Assembly: GCA_964473105.1 (NCBI GenBank)
Contig: CAYYNQ010000096.1
Coordinates: 1-15,830 of the forward strand
From: CAYYNQ01 sp964473105
GTDB lineage: Bacteria; Sumerlaeota; Sumerlaeia; MVZB01
Direction: 5' to 3'
DNA: 15,830 nt
The notes under the pieces are model-generated. The model was not told where the DNA came from. It saw only the letters and a list, made by a program, of their open reading frames with translations, and did not search any database. Position 1 is the stretch's first letter, and each line of letters starts with the position of its first letter. Made by a program: the position numbers and the translations under genes. Positions 4,977 to 14,600 of the stretch are shown piece by piece.

Positions 4977-7730
4977 GTGGTTGGTGCTTTCTTGAACCGA
5001 AATACAAAAAAAAACGTCTCGGGGGAGACCCTCCCTGGGACCCTGACACCGCTGATGCGCCAGTATCAGAGGATCAAGATGGAACACCAGGATGAGCTTC
5101 TGTTGTTCAGGCTCGGCGATTTCTATGAATCATTCGGCGAGGATGCAAAACTCGCGGCGGATATTCTCAACATCACGCTGACCAAGAAACATGTGGCAAA
5201 GGGCAAGACACTCCCCCTTGCAGGAATTCCATATCATGCCCTCGATAATTACCTCAACAAACTCATAAAGGCCGGATTGAAAGTCGCCATCTGTGAGCAG
5301 ATGGAGGATCCCAAGGCGGCAAAAGGCCTTGTCAGGCGCGAGGTGACCCGGGTCGTTACCCCCGGTACGGTCATTGAGGACGGCATCCTCGATGATCAAT
5401 CAAGCAACTACTTGGCCTGTGTGACAAGACATCATGGTAACTGGGGTTTGGCCATGGTCGAGATTTCGACCGGGGCTCTGAGTGCTACGGAGTTTTCCGG
5501 CAACGATGCACGCAGCATGCTGCTCAATGAACTTGCCCGCATTCGGCCTGCCGAACTGCTGGTAAGCGATCAGGACCACCCTCAGTATACCGGGCATCTC
5601 AAGGAGATCTTTGGGGCGGGCGAGATCATGATGATTACACCTGTGGATGATGCCATGGTCCTGCACGACCGGGCCCGGATGGAGCTTATGGATCATCTTT
5701 CCGTATCCTCACTTCAGGGATACGGGGCGGAGGATTCCCCGTCAGCCGTCTGCGCGGCCGGGGCCATTATCCGATACCTTCGTGAAACGCGTAAAAACGG
5801 GCTGGGTCACATCCGGGAACTGCGTATTTACTCTGTCCGTGACACGATGATTCTTGATGCCACGACCCAGCGTTCCTTGGAACTGGTGCGAAACTCGATT
5901 GATAACACGCGGGCCGTGACTCTTCTGTATCAACTGGACCATACCCAAACACCCATGGGTGCACGACTTATCCAGAAATGGATCCTGAATCCATTGCAGG
6001 ACCTGGACCTGATTCGGGAACGGCAGGATGCGATTGAAGGACTTGTATCCAACACGGTGGTTCGGAATCTGCTGAGAGATGGTCTGAGGAATGTCAAGGA
6101 TCTTGAACGTATTCTCGGCAGGATACACCTGAACACGGCGAACGCCCGGGACATGGTCATGCTACTTGGTTCCCTGAAGGAAATCCCGGAACTCAGGTCA
6201 CAGTTGCTGCGACTTGAGGACACGCGCATGCAGGAACTGGGCGGTAAAATCCGGACGATGTCATTCTTGGCCGACCGTCTTGAGAATGCCTTCGTGCCCG
6301 AACCCCCCGTTTCCGTCCGTGAAGGAGGCATGATTCGGGACGGTTACAACAAAGACCTTGACGACCTGACGGGAATCAGCCGGGGCGGCAAGGACTGGAT
6401 CGCAAAAATGCGGGAAACCGAGATCGAGCGTACGGGAATCCAAAACCTGAAAATAGGTTATAATCGAGTGTTCGGTTATTACATCGAGGTCAGCAAGGCA
6501 AACATGGACAAGATTCCCGGGGACTATATCAGGCGTCAGACACTGACCAATGCCGAGCGCTTCATCACGCCGGATTTGAAGGAAAAAGAGGAACTGATCC
6601 TCGGGGCTGAGGAAAATATCCACCAACTCGAGCTAGAGATCTTCCATAAGGAGTGCCATTTCATCATCGAGCAGACCGACACGCTCCAGTTGCTAGCCAA
6701 CCAACTGGCAGAGATCGATGTATTGATGAGTCTCGCGGAGGCTGCTCTGGTAGGGGGCTATGTCCGCCCGCTAGTGGATGGTTCAGACGGGATCGAGATT
6801 CTTGACGGCCGACACCCTGTGATCGAGTCGACGACCATGTCTGATCAGCCGTTTGTTCCGAATGATGTTCACCTGGACTGTCATGAGCAACAGATCTGGC
6901 TGATAACGGGGCCGAACATGGCCGGGAAATCAACATATATTCGACAGGTTGCGCTGCTGACGCTGATGTCGCATATGGGTTCATTCATCCCGGCGAGACA
7001 GGCAAGAATCGGACTGGTCGACCGTATCTTCACTCGTGTGGGGGCTACTGATTTTCTGGCACGTGGCCAGTCCACATTCCTGGTCGAGATGATCGAGACC
7101 GCCAACATACTGCACAATGCCTCGGACCGGAGTCTCGTGATCCTGGATGAGATTGGCAGAGGGACATCAACGTATGACGGTCTGTCGATCGCCTGGGCAG
7201 TCATCGAATATTTGCATGAAAAACCAAGGCGAAGGGCAAAGACCCTGTTTGCGACCCACTATCACGAATTGACGGAACTGGAAAGCCGTTTCAAAAGAAT
7301 ATTCAACTATAATGTCGCGATTCGCGAAGCGGATGAGAAAATAACGTTCCTCTACCAGATCGTGAAGGGCGGGGCGGACCGATCATACGGTATTTACGCC
7401 GCGAAGCTTGCAGGAATGCCGGAGGATACGGTGAACCGTGCGAAGGAGATTCTTTTCAATCTGGAATGCATGCGAGCCAACGGCGAAGATGTGGATCCTG
7501 AAAAATCACAGTGTGCAGATATTCCCGGTTCGGCTTCGTCGGTGCCCGATCAGGCACGTGGTTCTTCCGGGACCGAATCCCGGGGGGTTGTCCAGCCAGA
7601 TCTGTTCGATACTGGCCTGCCGTCCATTTTTGACGAACTCCTAAAAATGGACGTGAACGAACTAACTCCCGTCCAGGCAATCGGGGTTCTGGAGGAACTG
7701 GTGAATGTGTTGCGCGGAATGCGCCCCTGA
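4977..7730 (+). CDS. mutS: DNA mismatch repair ATPase MutS
   Basis: A 917-residue cytoplasmic mismatch-recognition protein, somewhat longer than E. coli MutS (853). The mismatch-reading Phe-X-Glu motif is Phe49-Tyr50-Glu51 in GDFYESF. Connector, lever and clamp domains follow (about 140-640). The ATPase has Walker A GPNMAGKST (645-653), signature LARGQSTF (694-701), Walker B LDEIGRGTS (723-731) and ATHYHEL (759-765). QPDLF at 873-877 fits a beta-clamp-binding motif in the variable C-terminal linker. The start is uncertain: GTG at 4977 or TTG at 4992, both with weak ribosome-binding sites; the first ATG in frame (5055) falls inside the conserved LTPLMRQY. A nine-A run (5006-5014) lies near the start. 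It is divergent from the glycosyltransferases and convergent with the radical SAM gene. Confidence 0.97.
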   Translation: MVGAFLNRNTKKNVSGETLPGTLTPLMRQYQRIKMEHQDELLLFRLGDFYESFGEDAKLAADILNITLTKKHVAKGKTLPLAGIPYHALDNYLNKLIKAGLKVAICEQMEDPKAAKGLVRREVTRVVTPGTVIEDGILDDQSSNYLACVTRHHGNWGLAMVEISTGALSATEFSGNDARSMLLNELARIRPAELLVSDQDHPQYTGHLKEIFGAGEIMMITPVDDAMVLHDRARMELMDHLSVSSLQGYGAEDSPSAVCAAGAIIRYLRETRKNGLGHIRELRIYSVRDTMILDATTQRSLELVRNSIDNTRAVTLLYQLDHTQTPMGARLIQKWILNPLQDLDLIRERQDAIEGLVSNTVVRNLLRDGLRNVKDLERILGRIHLNTANARDMVMLLGSLKEIPELRSQLLRLEDTRMQELGGKIRTMSFLADRLENAFVPEPPVSVREGGMIRDGYNKDLDDLTGISRGGKDWIAKMRETEIERTGIQNLKIGYNRVFGYYIEVSKANMDKIPGDYIRRQTLTNAERFITPDLKEKEELILGAEENIHQLELEIFHKECHFIIEQTDTLQLLANQLAEIDVLMSLAEAALVGGYVRPLVDGSDGIEILDGRHPVIESTTMSDQPFVPNDVHLDCHEQQIWLITGPNMAGKSTYIRQVALLTLMSHMGSFIPARQARIGLVDRIFTRVGATDFLARGQSTFLVEMIETANILHNASDRSLVILDEIGRGTSTYDGLSIAWAVIEYLHEKPRRRAKTLFATHYHELTELESRFKRIFNYNVAIREADEKITFLYQIVKGGADRSYGIYAAKLAGMPEDTVNRAKEILFNLECMRANGEDVDPEKSQCADIPGSASSVPDQARGSSGTESRGVVQPDLFDTGLPSIFDELLKMDVNELTPVQAIGVLEELVNVLRGMRP

Positions 7731-7772
7731 TTGATCGGTGTAGGAACAATCATGTCCGCCATTATGCCTCCC

Positions 7773-7798
7773 AGATGAAATCTCCGGATCTATCATCT
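7773..7798. terminator. Weak inverted repeat between convergent mutS and radical SAM gene
   Basis: AGATGA (7773-7778) pairs with TCATCT (7793-7798), and ATC/GAT can extend the stem internally. It sits in the 66-bp gap between two convergent genes and touches the radical SAM stop codon, where a bidirectional terminator is expected. There is no U-tract and the stem is interrupted, so the call is tentative. Confidence 0.25.
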
Positions 7799-9251
7799 AT
7801 GCGCGAACCAGCTGGCTCAGCCGACGTGCACCAGCCTTGAAGTAATTCAAGGTGTTGCGCAGTCCGCCAGCCTTCATCAGCATCCGTGCTATATATCGTG
7901 GCCTGAGATACATTTTCAGCAGAGCATGACGCCGCCATGATGTCAGTTGTTTGCTGCTCAGTTCGTGTGTGCGAATCGCGGCGCTGGCATAACCCGACAC
8001 CTGCGGTGACTGTTCCCAGAGGTTTTCCTTGTTAACGATGTCATATAATTCAGTCCCGGGTAACGGGTAGGCAATGTTGAAATCGAAGAAATCAGGGTCC
8101 AGCTCTCGTGCAAAATCAAGGGTCTGACTGAGTGTCTCGGAGGTTTCAAGGGGGGTTCCGATTACAAAGAAAGTCTGTAAACGAAGGCCATTATCCCTGC
8201 AGGTTCGTGCCGCAAGCCGTGCCCGCTCCAGTTTTTGGCCCTTCTTCATGGAATCCAGGATATCCTGGTTCCCGCTTTCCATTCCAAATGCGACCACCCA
8301 ACATCCCGCTCTCTTCATTGCTGCCGCACGCTCGTTGTCAAATGTGTCGACACGACTGTTGCACCCCCAGCGAATTTCATGCCCCGACCTGATGATCAGG
8401 CGGCAAAGGTCCAGCAGCCATTGCTTGTTGATCGTGAAAGTGTCTCCGTGGAAGAGGAAATCACGGATCCCAAACCGTATCACGCACTCCTCGATTTCCC
8501 GCATAAGCAATTCAGGCGATCGGTATCGTACCCGGTAACCGGACATTATGCCTGCGGGGCAAAAGACGCATTTCGCCGGGCAGCCACGATTACCGTGTAT
8601 GACCGTGATCGGCCTGCCTGTTTCCGGGCTCAGATAAAGACCATTATCCAGCAAATGACGTGCAGGCATCGGAAGTGAATTGACATCCTCAACAAGTGGA
8701 TGACCCTCATTGCAAATTACCTCATCATTTGTTCCGGTATCACTTCCCGGTTTCCTCCAAGAAAGTCCCTGAATTGATCCCAGATGTGAGCCTAGGTAAA
8801 AATCACGAATTATCTCCTCGATTTCACCATGGATGCCAAAATCAATCTCGGGATTTTCCATGAGTACTTTTTTGCCCCAGGCCTCCATATATTCACCCTT
8901 GGCGCAGGTCATGACATTTTTATTTCCCAAAACCCGTTTGGCCTCGGCGAGGGCGGCGAAATCCTTTTCACTTGTGGCGGTTACGACATTGACAAGAACA
9001 AAATCAGGCTTGAGCCTGTAAAGGTCATCCCGAAAATCTCGAAGATCGGCGGAAAGTGCCGGATAGTCACGGATGGTCACGGATTCACATCCAAGATCAA
9101 GAAGAACGGCAGCCGTTGTAGTTAATTCGATCGGCGGAAAAATAACCTGGACGGTCTGGTCCTCAACAGTACACTGGCAACGGTCATCCCGTCGATACAG
9201 GCCGGTTGGGGGGTTGATCAGAAAGGCATGGCGAAACCTTGGTTTAGGCAT
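7797..9251 (-). CDS. B12-binding-type radical SAM protein (COG1032-like), function unknown
   Basis: A 484-residue protein. The N-terminal part (about 35-150) has the alternating helix-strand pattern of the cobalamin-binding domain in BchE/P-methylase-like radical SAM enzymes, ending in DFGIHGEIEEI, but I see no DxHxxG motif, so base-off B12 binding is unproven. The radical SAM core follows: CPAKCVFC gives the CX3CX2C cluster ligands Cys224, Cys228 and Cys231. Further core features are FLFHGDTF (265-272), FGMESGNQDIL (322-332) and a C-terminal NIAYPLPGTELY (392-403). Such enzymes often methylate or rearrange lipids, cofactors or natural products; no substrate can be assigned. I chose the ATG at 9249-9251 (GGGGA 9 nt upstream) over a TTG 39 bp further out. 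It is divergent from the MarR gene. Confidence 0.88.
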   Translation of the reverse strand: MPKPRFRHAFLINPPTGLYRRDDRCQCTVEDQTVQVIFPPIELTTTAAVLLDLGCESVTIRDYPALSADLRDFRDDLYRLKPDFVLVNVVTATSEKDFAALAEAKRVLGNKNVMTCAKGEYMEAWGKKVLMENPEIDFGIHGEIEEIIRDFYLGSHLGSIQGLSWRKPGSDTGTNDEVICNEGHPLVEDVNSLPMPARHLLDNGLYLSPETGRPITVIHGNRGCPAKCVFCPAGIMSGYRVRYRSPELLMREIEECVIRFGIRDFLFHGDTFTINKQWLLDLCRLIIRSGHEIRWGCNSRVDTFDNERAAAMKRAGCWVVAFGMESGNQDILDSMKKGQKLERARLAARTCRDNGLRLQTFFVIGTPLETSETLSQTLDFARELDPDFFDFNIAYPLPGTELYDIVNKENLWEQSPQVSGYASAAIRTHELSSKQLTSWRRHALLKMYLRPRYIARMLMKAGGLRNTLNYFKAGARRLSQLVRA

Positions 9252-9331
9252 AAAATCAGGTCCCCGATCAAAAAATGTTACAAATATCAATACTGTCAGT
9301 CATTGACATCCTGATTAAACAGGGAAGTCAT

Positions 9332-9359
9332 CTTATACGGATCCACTTGGGCCGGACAA
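9332..9359 (-). promoter_or_regulatory. Candidate promoter of the radical SAM gene
   Basis: On the minus strand TTGTCC (plus 9354-9359) and TATAAG (plus 9332-9337) are 16 bp apart, matching four and five of six consensus positions. Transcription would start about 75 nt before the ATG. A second candidate further out is TTGAAT (9402-9407) with TATGAT (9380-9385), also at 16 bp; I cannot decide between them. Confidence 0.35.
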
Positions 9360-9514
9360 CCCAAAATACAGCAAGATCAATCATATATATCCTTCGGTTT
9401 CATTCAATTCCATATCGGCTTACAATATGACAGTCCAGTTAAAATATTCAAAAATCTATCAATCACTGATATGGATGGGCTTCCAGAAATCAAGTAAGGT
9501 ATCCTTAATATCAA

Positions 9515-9526
9515 ATAACATGTTAT
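9515..9526. promoter_or_regulatory. Perfect 12-bp palindrome upstream of marR, candidate operator
   Basis: ATAACATGTTAT is a perfect two-fold palindrome 61 bp before the MarR start codon. MarR dimers usually bind A+T-rich palindromes of about this kind and repress their own promoters, so autoregulation is the natural reading. A second dyad, TAAGG-TAT-CCTTA (9495-9507), lies one to two turns upstream. The motif TTATATTGG that overlaps the palindrome's right arm (9523-9531) recurs ahead of the efflux genes at 10115-10123. Confidence 0.45.
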
Positions 9527-9587
9527 ATTGGTAGACAAAAAATATGGTTGCCTACATAATATTGCTACTTTAACAGGGAGGACCGCC

Positions 9588-10097
9588 ATGGCGACAACAT
9601 TCGAGACAGACCTTTCTGCGATGCGGGGTGTATCGGAAATCTATCATAATATCATCCGCATGATGGTCTACTTGCATCGTGATTACGATCCGGCCAAGGC
9701 TTGGACGGGAATGCCGAGGGAACCGTCCTTCCCGCAATTCAAGACATTGATGACACTTCGCCACTTGGGTCCGTGCACACTCAAGGATCTGGCTTCGGCG
9801 CTGGGGATCTCGCCTGCATCGGCATCGGAGATGGTCGAACGCTTAGTTGAATTGAAATTAATTGACCGCCAGCAGGATCCGAGAGATCGGCGAAAGGTTC
9901 AGATAGGATTGACCCGGATGGCAGTGAAGGGCGTATCACGGCAGGAATCGATGATTCACAAGCGAGTGCAGCAGTTGATGCACCGAATGGGATCTGAGAC
10001 GACGCAAAAATGGATTGAGATCTCCGAATGCCTGTCTGAGATATTTGACAGGCTGGATGCGGGGTACCAGGATAATACGCGAGGTCATAAAAAATGA
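9588..10097 (+). CDS. MarR-family transcriptional regulator
   Basis: A 169-residue winged-helix DNA-binding protein, a normal MarR size, expected to act as a dimer that releases DNA on binding a small molecule. The core is visible: FKTLMTLRHLGPCTLKDLA (51-69), the recognition helix region ISPASASEMVERLVELKLI (74-92), and the wing with the family signature DRQQDPRDRRKVQIGLT (93-109). The ATG at 9588 has a very good Shine-Dalgarno, GGGAGG, 6 nt upstream; an in-frame TTG at 9528 would place the start inside the promoter region and was rejected. It lies 175 bp upstream of the RND adaptor and permease on the same strand, the usual arrangement for a local efflux repressor. The divergent radical SAM gene may also be a target. 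Confidence 0.93.
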   Translation: MATTFETDLSAMRGVSEIYHNIIRMMVYLHRDYDPAKAWTGMPREPSFPQFKTLMTLRHLGPCTLKDLASALGISPASASEMVERLVELKLIDRQQDPRDRRKVQIGLTRMAVKGVSRQESMIHKRVQQLMHRMGSETTQKWIEISECLSEIFDRLDAGYQDNTRGHKK

Positions 10098-10272
10098 GAT
10101 CATCCGAAAATATTTTATATTGGGGATTCCATACACATAATTTTATATGGGTATTGGATTGGTGAAGTACACAATAGGGCAAGGGTTGTGATAGCTTCCA
10201 GTAAATCAGTCCATGTACTGTATGATTGAACTTGATGCGCTATCCTCCTAAACCCCTTGTGACCTTGAGGCC
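10098..10272. promoter_or_regulatory. Spacer between marR and the efflux genes with repeated TTATATTGG-like motifs
   Basis: This A+T-rich gap holds TTATATTGG (10115-10123), identical to the copy ahead of marR, and the related TTATATGGG (10143-10151). An imperfect dyad, TCCATAC with GTATTGGA, brackets the second copy. No textbook -35/-10 pair stands out. It may carry a separate MarR-controlled promoter for the efflux genes, or marR read-through may serve them. Confidence 0.35.
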
Positions 10273-11664
10273 ATGAAGAAGTTACACGCATTCCAGTTTC
10301 TGTTGGTTTTGGCCCTGCTTTCGACAGGTTTCTGGGGTTTTCGCCTGCTGAGGGATGCCAGAACACCACCCGGCCAGAACGCCCCTGAAGAAATTGTTGT
10401 GGAGGTGGAGGCTTTCCGTGTCCGGCTTCAGGATATCCGTGCCAATTTGCATGGATTCGGAACAGCTGAGGCCCATCGCCGGACCATGATATCAGCCGAG
10501 GTCAGCGGGCGGGTTGTTGAGGTTCATCCGAATCTTGAGGATGGGGAGATTGTCCAATCGGGCGAGTTGCTACTAAAAATCGACCCCAGAAACTACCAGT
10601 CGGCCTTGAATGAATCAGGCGCACGTGTCGATTCCCTCGAGGTACGCATGCAACTGCTGCAAAAAAGAAGGGGAAATGCCCGTCGCAGGATCAAGATCAT
10701 CCGGCGTGATCGGGATCTTGCTTTGAATGAGTATGAACGGTTCCAGAAACTGGTCGGCAAGGAGGGTGTTGAGAGTCAGTCAAGGCTTGACAAGGTAGAA
10801 CAGGCTTACACCAAGCGCCAGGACCAATTGATCGCGATCGAGAACAGCCTGTCGCTGATTCCCATTGAAATAAGTCAGATCCAGGCAGACCTGGAGAGTG
10901 CACGGGCACAGCTTGATCTGGCCATGCACAATCTGGAAAGAACCAGCATTGTCGCCCCCTTTACGGGTCGGGTGAATGATAAGCAGGTCGAACTGGGGAT
11001 GCAGGTCATGCAGACAACGCGCCTGTTGACGTTGATTGATGATTCAATGCTTGAGATTCCCGTATCCCTCAGAGGCGCCGAGGTTCTGCGCTGGCTTCCA
11101 CTGGATCCCTTGGGAAACAAAAATCACTGGTTCGATGACATGCCGGAGATCACGGTTGAAGTTTGTTGGGTCGAAAACCAGGTTTCGGTTTGGGCCGGAA
11201 AACTTGAGCGGGTTCGGAATTATGGGCGGCAGAGCCGCCAGTTGACCTTGATCATCGGTGTGGCGACCCATGATCCGGTCCCGCAGCAGGACCTGAATAT
11301 CCCTTTGATTGAGGGCATGTTCTGCGAAGTGAACATACCTGGGAGGATAATCGAGGATGCATTCCTGCTTCCAAGGGAATCCGTATCCCATGACGGAAGG
11401 GTTCTCCTGGTGGATAATGGGAAGATAAGATCCCGGAAAGTGGGTGTCATTCGTCACGATGGGGATCATGCAGTCGTCCGGGAAGGCCTCACGGATGGGG
11501 ATACGGTTATCACGAGTCGTCCGGGCATCTCCCTTGACGGGACGCGAGTCAATGTCAGGCTGATTGAAAACCCCGTGGGTGAGTATCAATCCGGGGATGC
11601 GGAAATTACCGGGTCCCCTCTGGAAGTGTCGAGGCATGTTGAACTGCCCGGAGTCCTTCCATGA
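10273..11664 (+). CDS. RND efflux periplasmic adaptor (membrane fusion protein)
   Basis: A 463-residue adaptor that links the RND pump to an outer-membrane channel. Residues 5-26 form a hydrophobic anchor without a lipobox Cys, so it is inner-membrane anchored with a periplasmic body. The split lipoyl (barrel-sandwich) domain is at 75-113 (AEVSGRVVEVHPNLEDGE) and 223-256 (RTSIVAPFTGRVNDKQVELG). Between them is a helical hairpin rich in charged and Gln residues (about 113-222), predicted coiled coil. Beta-barrel and membrane-proximal domains follow, with GMFCEVNIPG (348-357) and FLLPRESV (364-371). GAGG ends only 2 nt before the ATG, an unusually short ribosome-binding spacing. The stop codon overlaps the permease start as ATGA, so the two are translationally coupled. 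Confidence 0.94.
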   Translation: MKKLHAFQFLLVLALLSTGFWGFRLLRDARTPPGQNAPEEIVVEVEAFRVRLQDIRANLHGFGTAEAHRRTMISAEVSGRVVEVHPNLEDGEIVQSGELLLKIDPRNYQSALNESGARVDSLEVRMQLLQKRRGNARRRIKIIRRDRDLALNEYERFQKLVGKEGVESQSRLDKVEQAYTKRQDQLIAIENSLSLIPIEISQIQADLESARAQLDLAMHNLERTSIVAPFTGRVNDKQVELGMQVMQTTRLLTLIDDSMLEIPVSLRGAEVLRWLPLDPLGNKNHWFDDMPEITVEVCWVENQVSVWAGKLERVRNYGRQSRQLTLIIGVATHDPVPQQDLNIPLIEGMFCEVNIPGRIIEDAFLLPRESVSHDGRVLLVDNGKIRSRKVGVIRHDGDHAVVREGLTDGDTVITSRPGISLDGTRVNVRLIENPVGEYQSGDAEITGSPLEVSRHVELPGVLP

Positions 11665-14600
11665 ACTATCTGATCAGGCTCTGTGTCCGAAATCCGGTGT
11701 TCGTTAATATTCTCCTGTGGATGATTCTTATTTCGGGCGGATATGCCTGGCTTTCACTCAGTCGTGAAGTTCTCCCCAAATTCTCGACCGATATCATACA
11801 GGTGCAGGTTCCTTATCCGGGTGCCGATCCGGCAGAGGTTGAAGAGGGAATATGCCTCAAGATTGAGGAGGCCGTCAAGGGTCTGGAAGGTGTCAAAAAA
11901 TATACCACACAGGCAACCGAACATATCGGCCTGGCCCTGATCGAGGCCCGCGGGGATTATGGAACGCGCAGGTTGAAGGATGAGATCACGGCCAGGATCA
12001 ATGCAGTCACGACCTTCCCCGTAGATGCGGAGAGGCCCATCATCCGGGAACTGACCACACGTGGACAAGTCCTGATGATTGCCCTTTACGGTGAACTTCC
12101 GGAAAGGCAACTGAAGGAACTCGCAGAAAATATCAAGCAGGAACTCGTCAATGAGTCAACCATATCCCAGGTCAGTATCAGCGGCTCACGGCGCTACGAG
12201 ATTGGTGTGGAACTTTCGGAGAAACGCCTGAGGCAGTATGGATTAACCCTGGATGACGTGAGCCGGACAATTCGGCGGGCGAGCCAGAATTTCCCGGGGG
12301 GTACCGTCCGTGGAGATGCTGAGCAATTCACGATCCGTACCATGGGACGGCGATATACCGGCGACGAATACGCTGATATCATACTCCTGGCCGGGGAGGA
12401 TGGCACATCAATACGCCTGAAACAAGTTGCGACCATCCGTGACGGATTTGTTGAGGACGAACTCGTGAGCCGTTTCAACGGCCACCCCTGCGTCCAGATC
12501 AATATCTTCAAGACCCATGACGAGGACGCTCTTGCCATAAGGACGGCCGTTGGCGATTATATCGATGCCAAAAACTTGAGCCTTCCCGATTCGGTCCAAC
12601 TTGAGATATGGGCCGACACATCACGTTATATCAACGCCAGGCTGTATCTTTTGCTTAAAAATGGTGGCTTGGGATTGTGCCTCGTCTTCCTTCTGCTTTG
12701 GTTGTTCTTGGACCTGAGGCTGGCATTTTGGTGTTCAATGGGTATCCCGATCTCATTGGCCGGTGCACTGGCGTTGATGATCACACAGGATCAAACGATA
12801 AACATGATCAGCATGTTCGCGCTGATCATGATTCTCGGCATCATCGTTGACGATGCGATTATTGTTGGCGAGGCCATTTATGTCCATCGCAAGCGCGGCC
12901 TTCCGCCCGATAAGGCGGCGATTGAAGGCAGCAAGGAGGTTTCCTTGCCGGTTTTTGCAGCCGTGATGACATCCATCGTCGCCTTCATTCCATTGGTTTT
13001 TGTTGGTGGGGTGATGGGGAAATTTATCAGCGTGCTGCCCATTGTCGTGATTGCAGCCCTGATTGTCTCTTTGATTGAAAGTATATTCATGTTGCCGGCC
13101 CATTTGCGAAATCTACCTGATATGCAGCGGAGGCATAAACCCGGAAGCCGGTTCCAAAAAATATATGCTTTGAGGAATTACTTTAGCCAGGGACTCGAGG
13201 ATCTCGCCGGCCGCTGGTATCGGCCATTTATCAAGAAAGCCCTTCGTTGGCGCTACGCAACATTGGCCTGTGCCGTCATGGTCCTGTTCCTGGCAATTGG
13301 TTACCAGGCGGGCGGATACCTGAAATTCAATCTGTTTCCCCGGACGGATACAGATTTCATCTATGCACGGGTGGAATTCCCCAGTGGGATACCTATTGAA
13401 GTAACAGAAAATGCGGTTGAGTGCATGGAAGAGGGTATAAGGAGGGTTGAACGGGAAATATCCTCAACCAAGCCAATGATCAAATCAATTTTCACCGTAT
13501 CAGGCGGGCAGTCAGGATTTCAGATTACCGGCAGCCCTAACCAGGGAGAGGCTTTTGTTGAACTGACACCGAGTGAGGATCGAGGGATCCATTTTGAGGA
13601 AATCATGGAGAGGTGGGAGAAAGCGACAGGCCTGATCCCCGGGGCATCGGCAGTCACGTTCGAAAATCCTGACCATGGTCCCGGGGGCAAAGGAATCGAA
13701 TTTTGGCTGATGAGCCGGGAGATGCCTCAGTTGATGGCTGCCTCCAAGGAGATCAGGAACGAACTCAGGAGCTTTGAGGGTGTTTATCAAATACAAGATG
13801 ATCACCGTCCCGGGAAACGTGAACTTCGCGCAACACTTAAACCTGAGGCAAGGAACCTCGGATTGACCGGGGCGGATCTTGGGCAACAGTTGCGCCAGGG
13901 TTTTTACGGTAATGAAGCGCTGCGTATCCAGCGTGGACGGGACGATATCCGGGTTTATGTCCGCTATCCCGTTGATGAACGTAAATCGATGGCCGACATT
14001 GATAAGGTTCGCATCCGCACGCCATCGGACAAGGAGGTTCCATTGCATTCCGTTGCGAACCTGAAAATGGAGGAGGGCTACTCCACCATTCACCGAAAGG
14101 ACGGCCTGAGGAGAATCATCGTCAGTGCGGAAGTTAATCCGGACACTGCCAATTCAAAGGAAATTGTGGATCATTTCTTCCAAACACGAATCCCCGATTT
14201 AAAAAACAGATATCCCGGTTTGATCATAACCGCAGAGGGCCAAAAAAGGGAGACTCATGAATCCCTAGGAAGCCTGAAAATCGGTTTCCCGCTGGCCATG
14301 CTGGGGATCTTCCTGATCCTGGCCACTATCTTCCGCTCGTATATCCAGCCTATTGTGATCATGATTACAATTCCGTTCGGTCTGATCGGGGCAATTGTCG
14401 GCCACATCGCCATGGGCTTTCGTTTTGATTTGTTCAGCCTGTCCATGATGAGCATGTTCGGGATGGTTGCTCTTTCGGGGATTGTTGTGAATGACGCCAT
14501 TGTGCTGATCGAATGTTTCAACATGCGTATCAGGGAGGGCAAAGATATCGCAACGGCACTTGTCTTGGCCGGGTTACGCCGGTTCCGTGCGATCATCCTG

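Larger units (their letters stand above)
9252..9587. other. A+T-rich divergent regulatory region, radical SAM gene and marR
   Basis: These 336 bases are visibly richer in A+T than the flanking genes and hold no convincing gene. For the minus strand there are two promoter candidates (9332-9359 and 9380-9407). For the plus strand there are palindromes TAAGG-TAT-CCTTA (9495-9507) and ATAACATGTTAT (9515-9526) upstream of the MarR gene. A spaced pair, CCATATC at 9410-9416 and GATATGG at 9468-9474, is probably chance. I found no plus-strand promoter with good boxes and spacing. Confidence 0.6.

Noticed and set aside
9303..9339. TTGACA at 9303 as a plus-strand promoter with TATACG at 9334
   Set aside because: The spacing is 25 bp, too long for a sigma-70 promoter.
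9528..9587. Longer start for the MarR protein
   Set aside because: It would start at a TTG overlapping the operator-like palindrome region; the ATG at 9588 has GGGAGG at ideal spacing.
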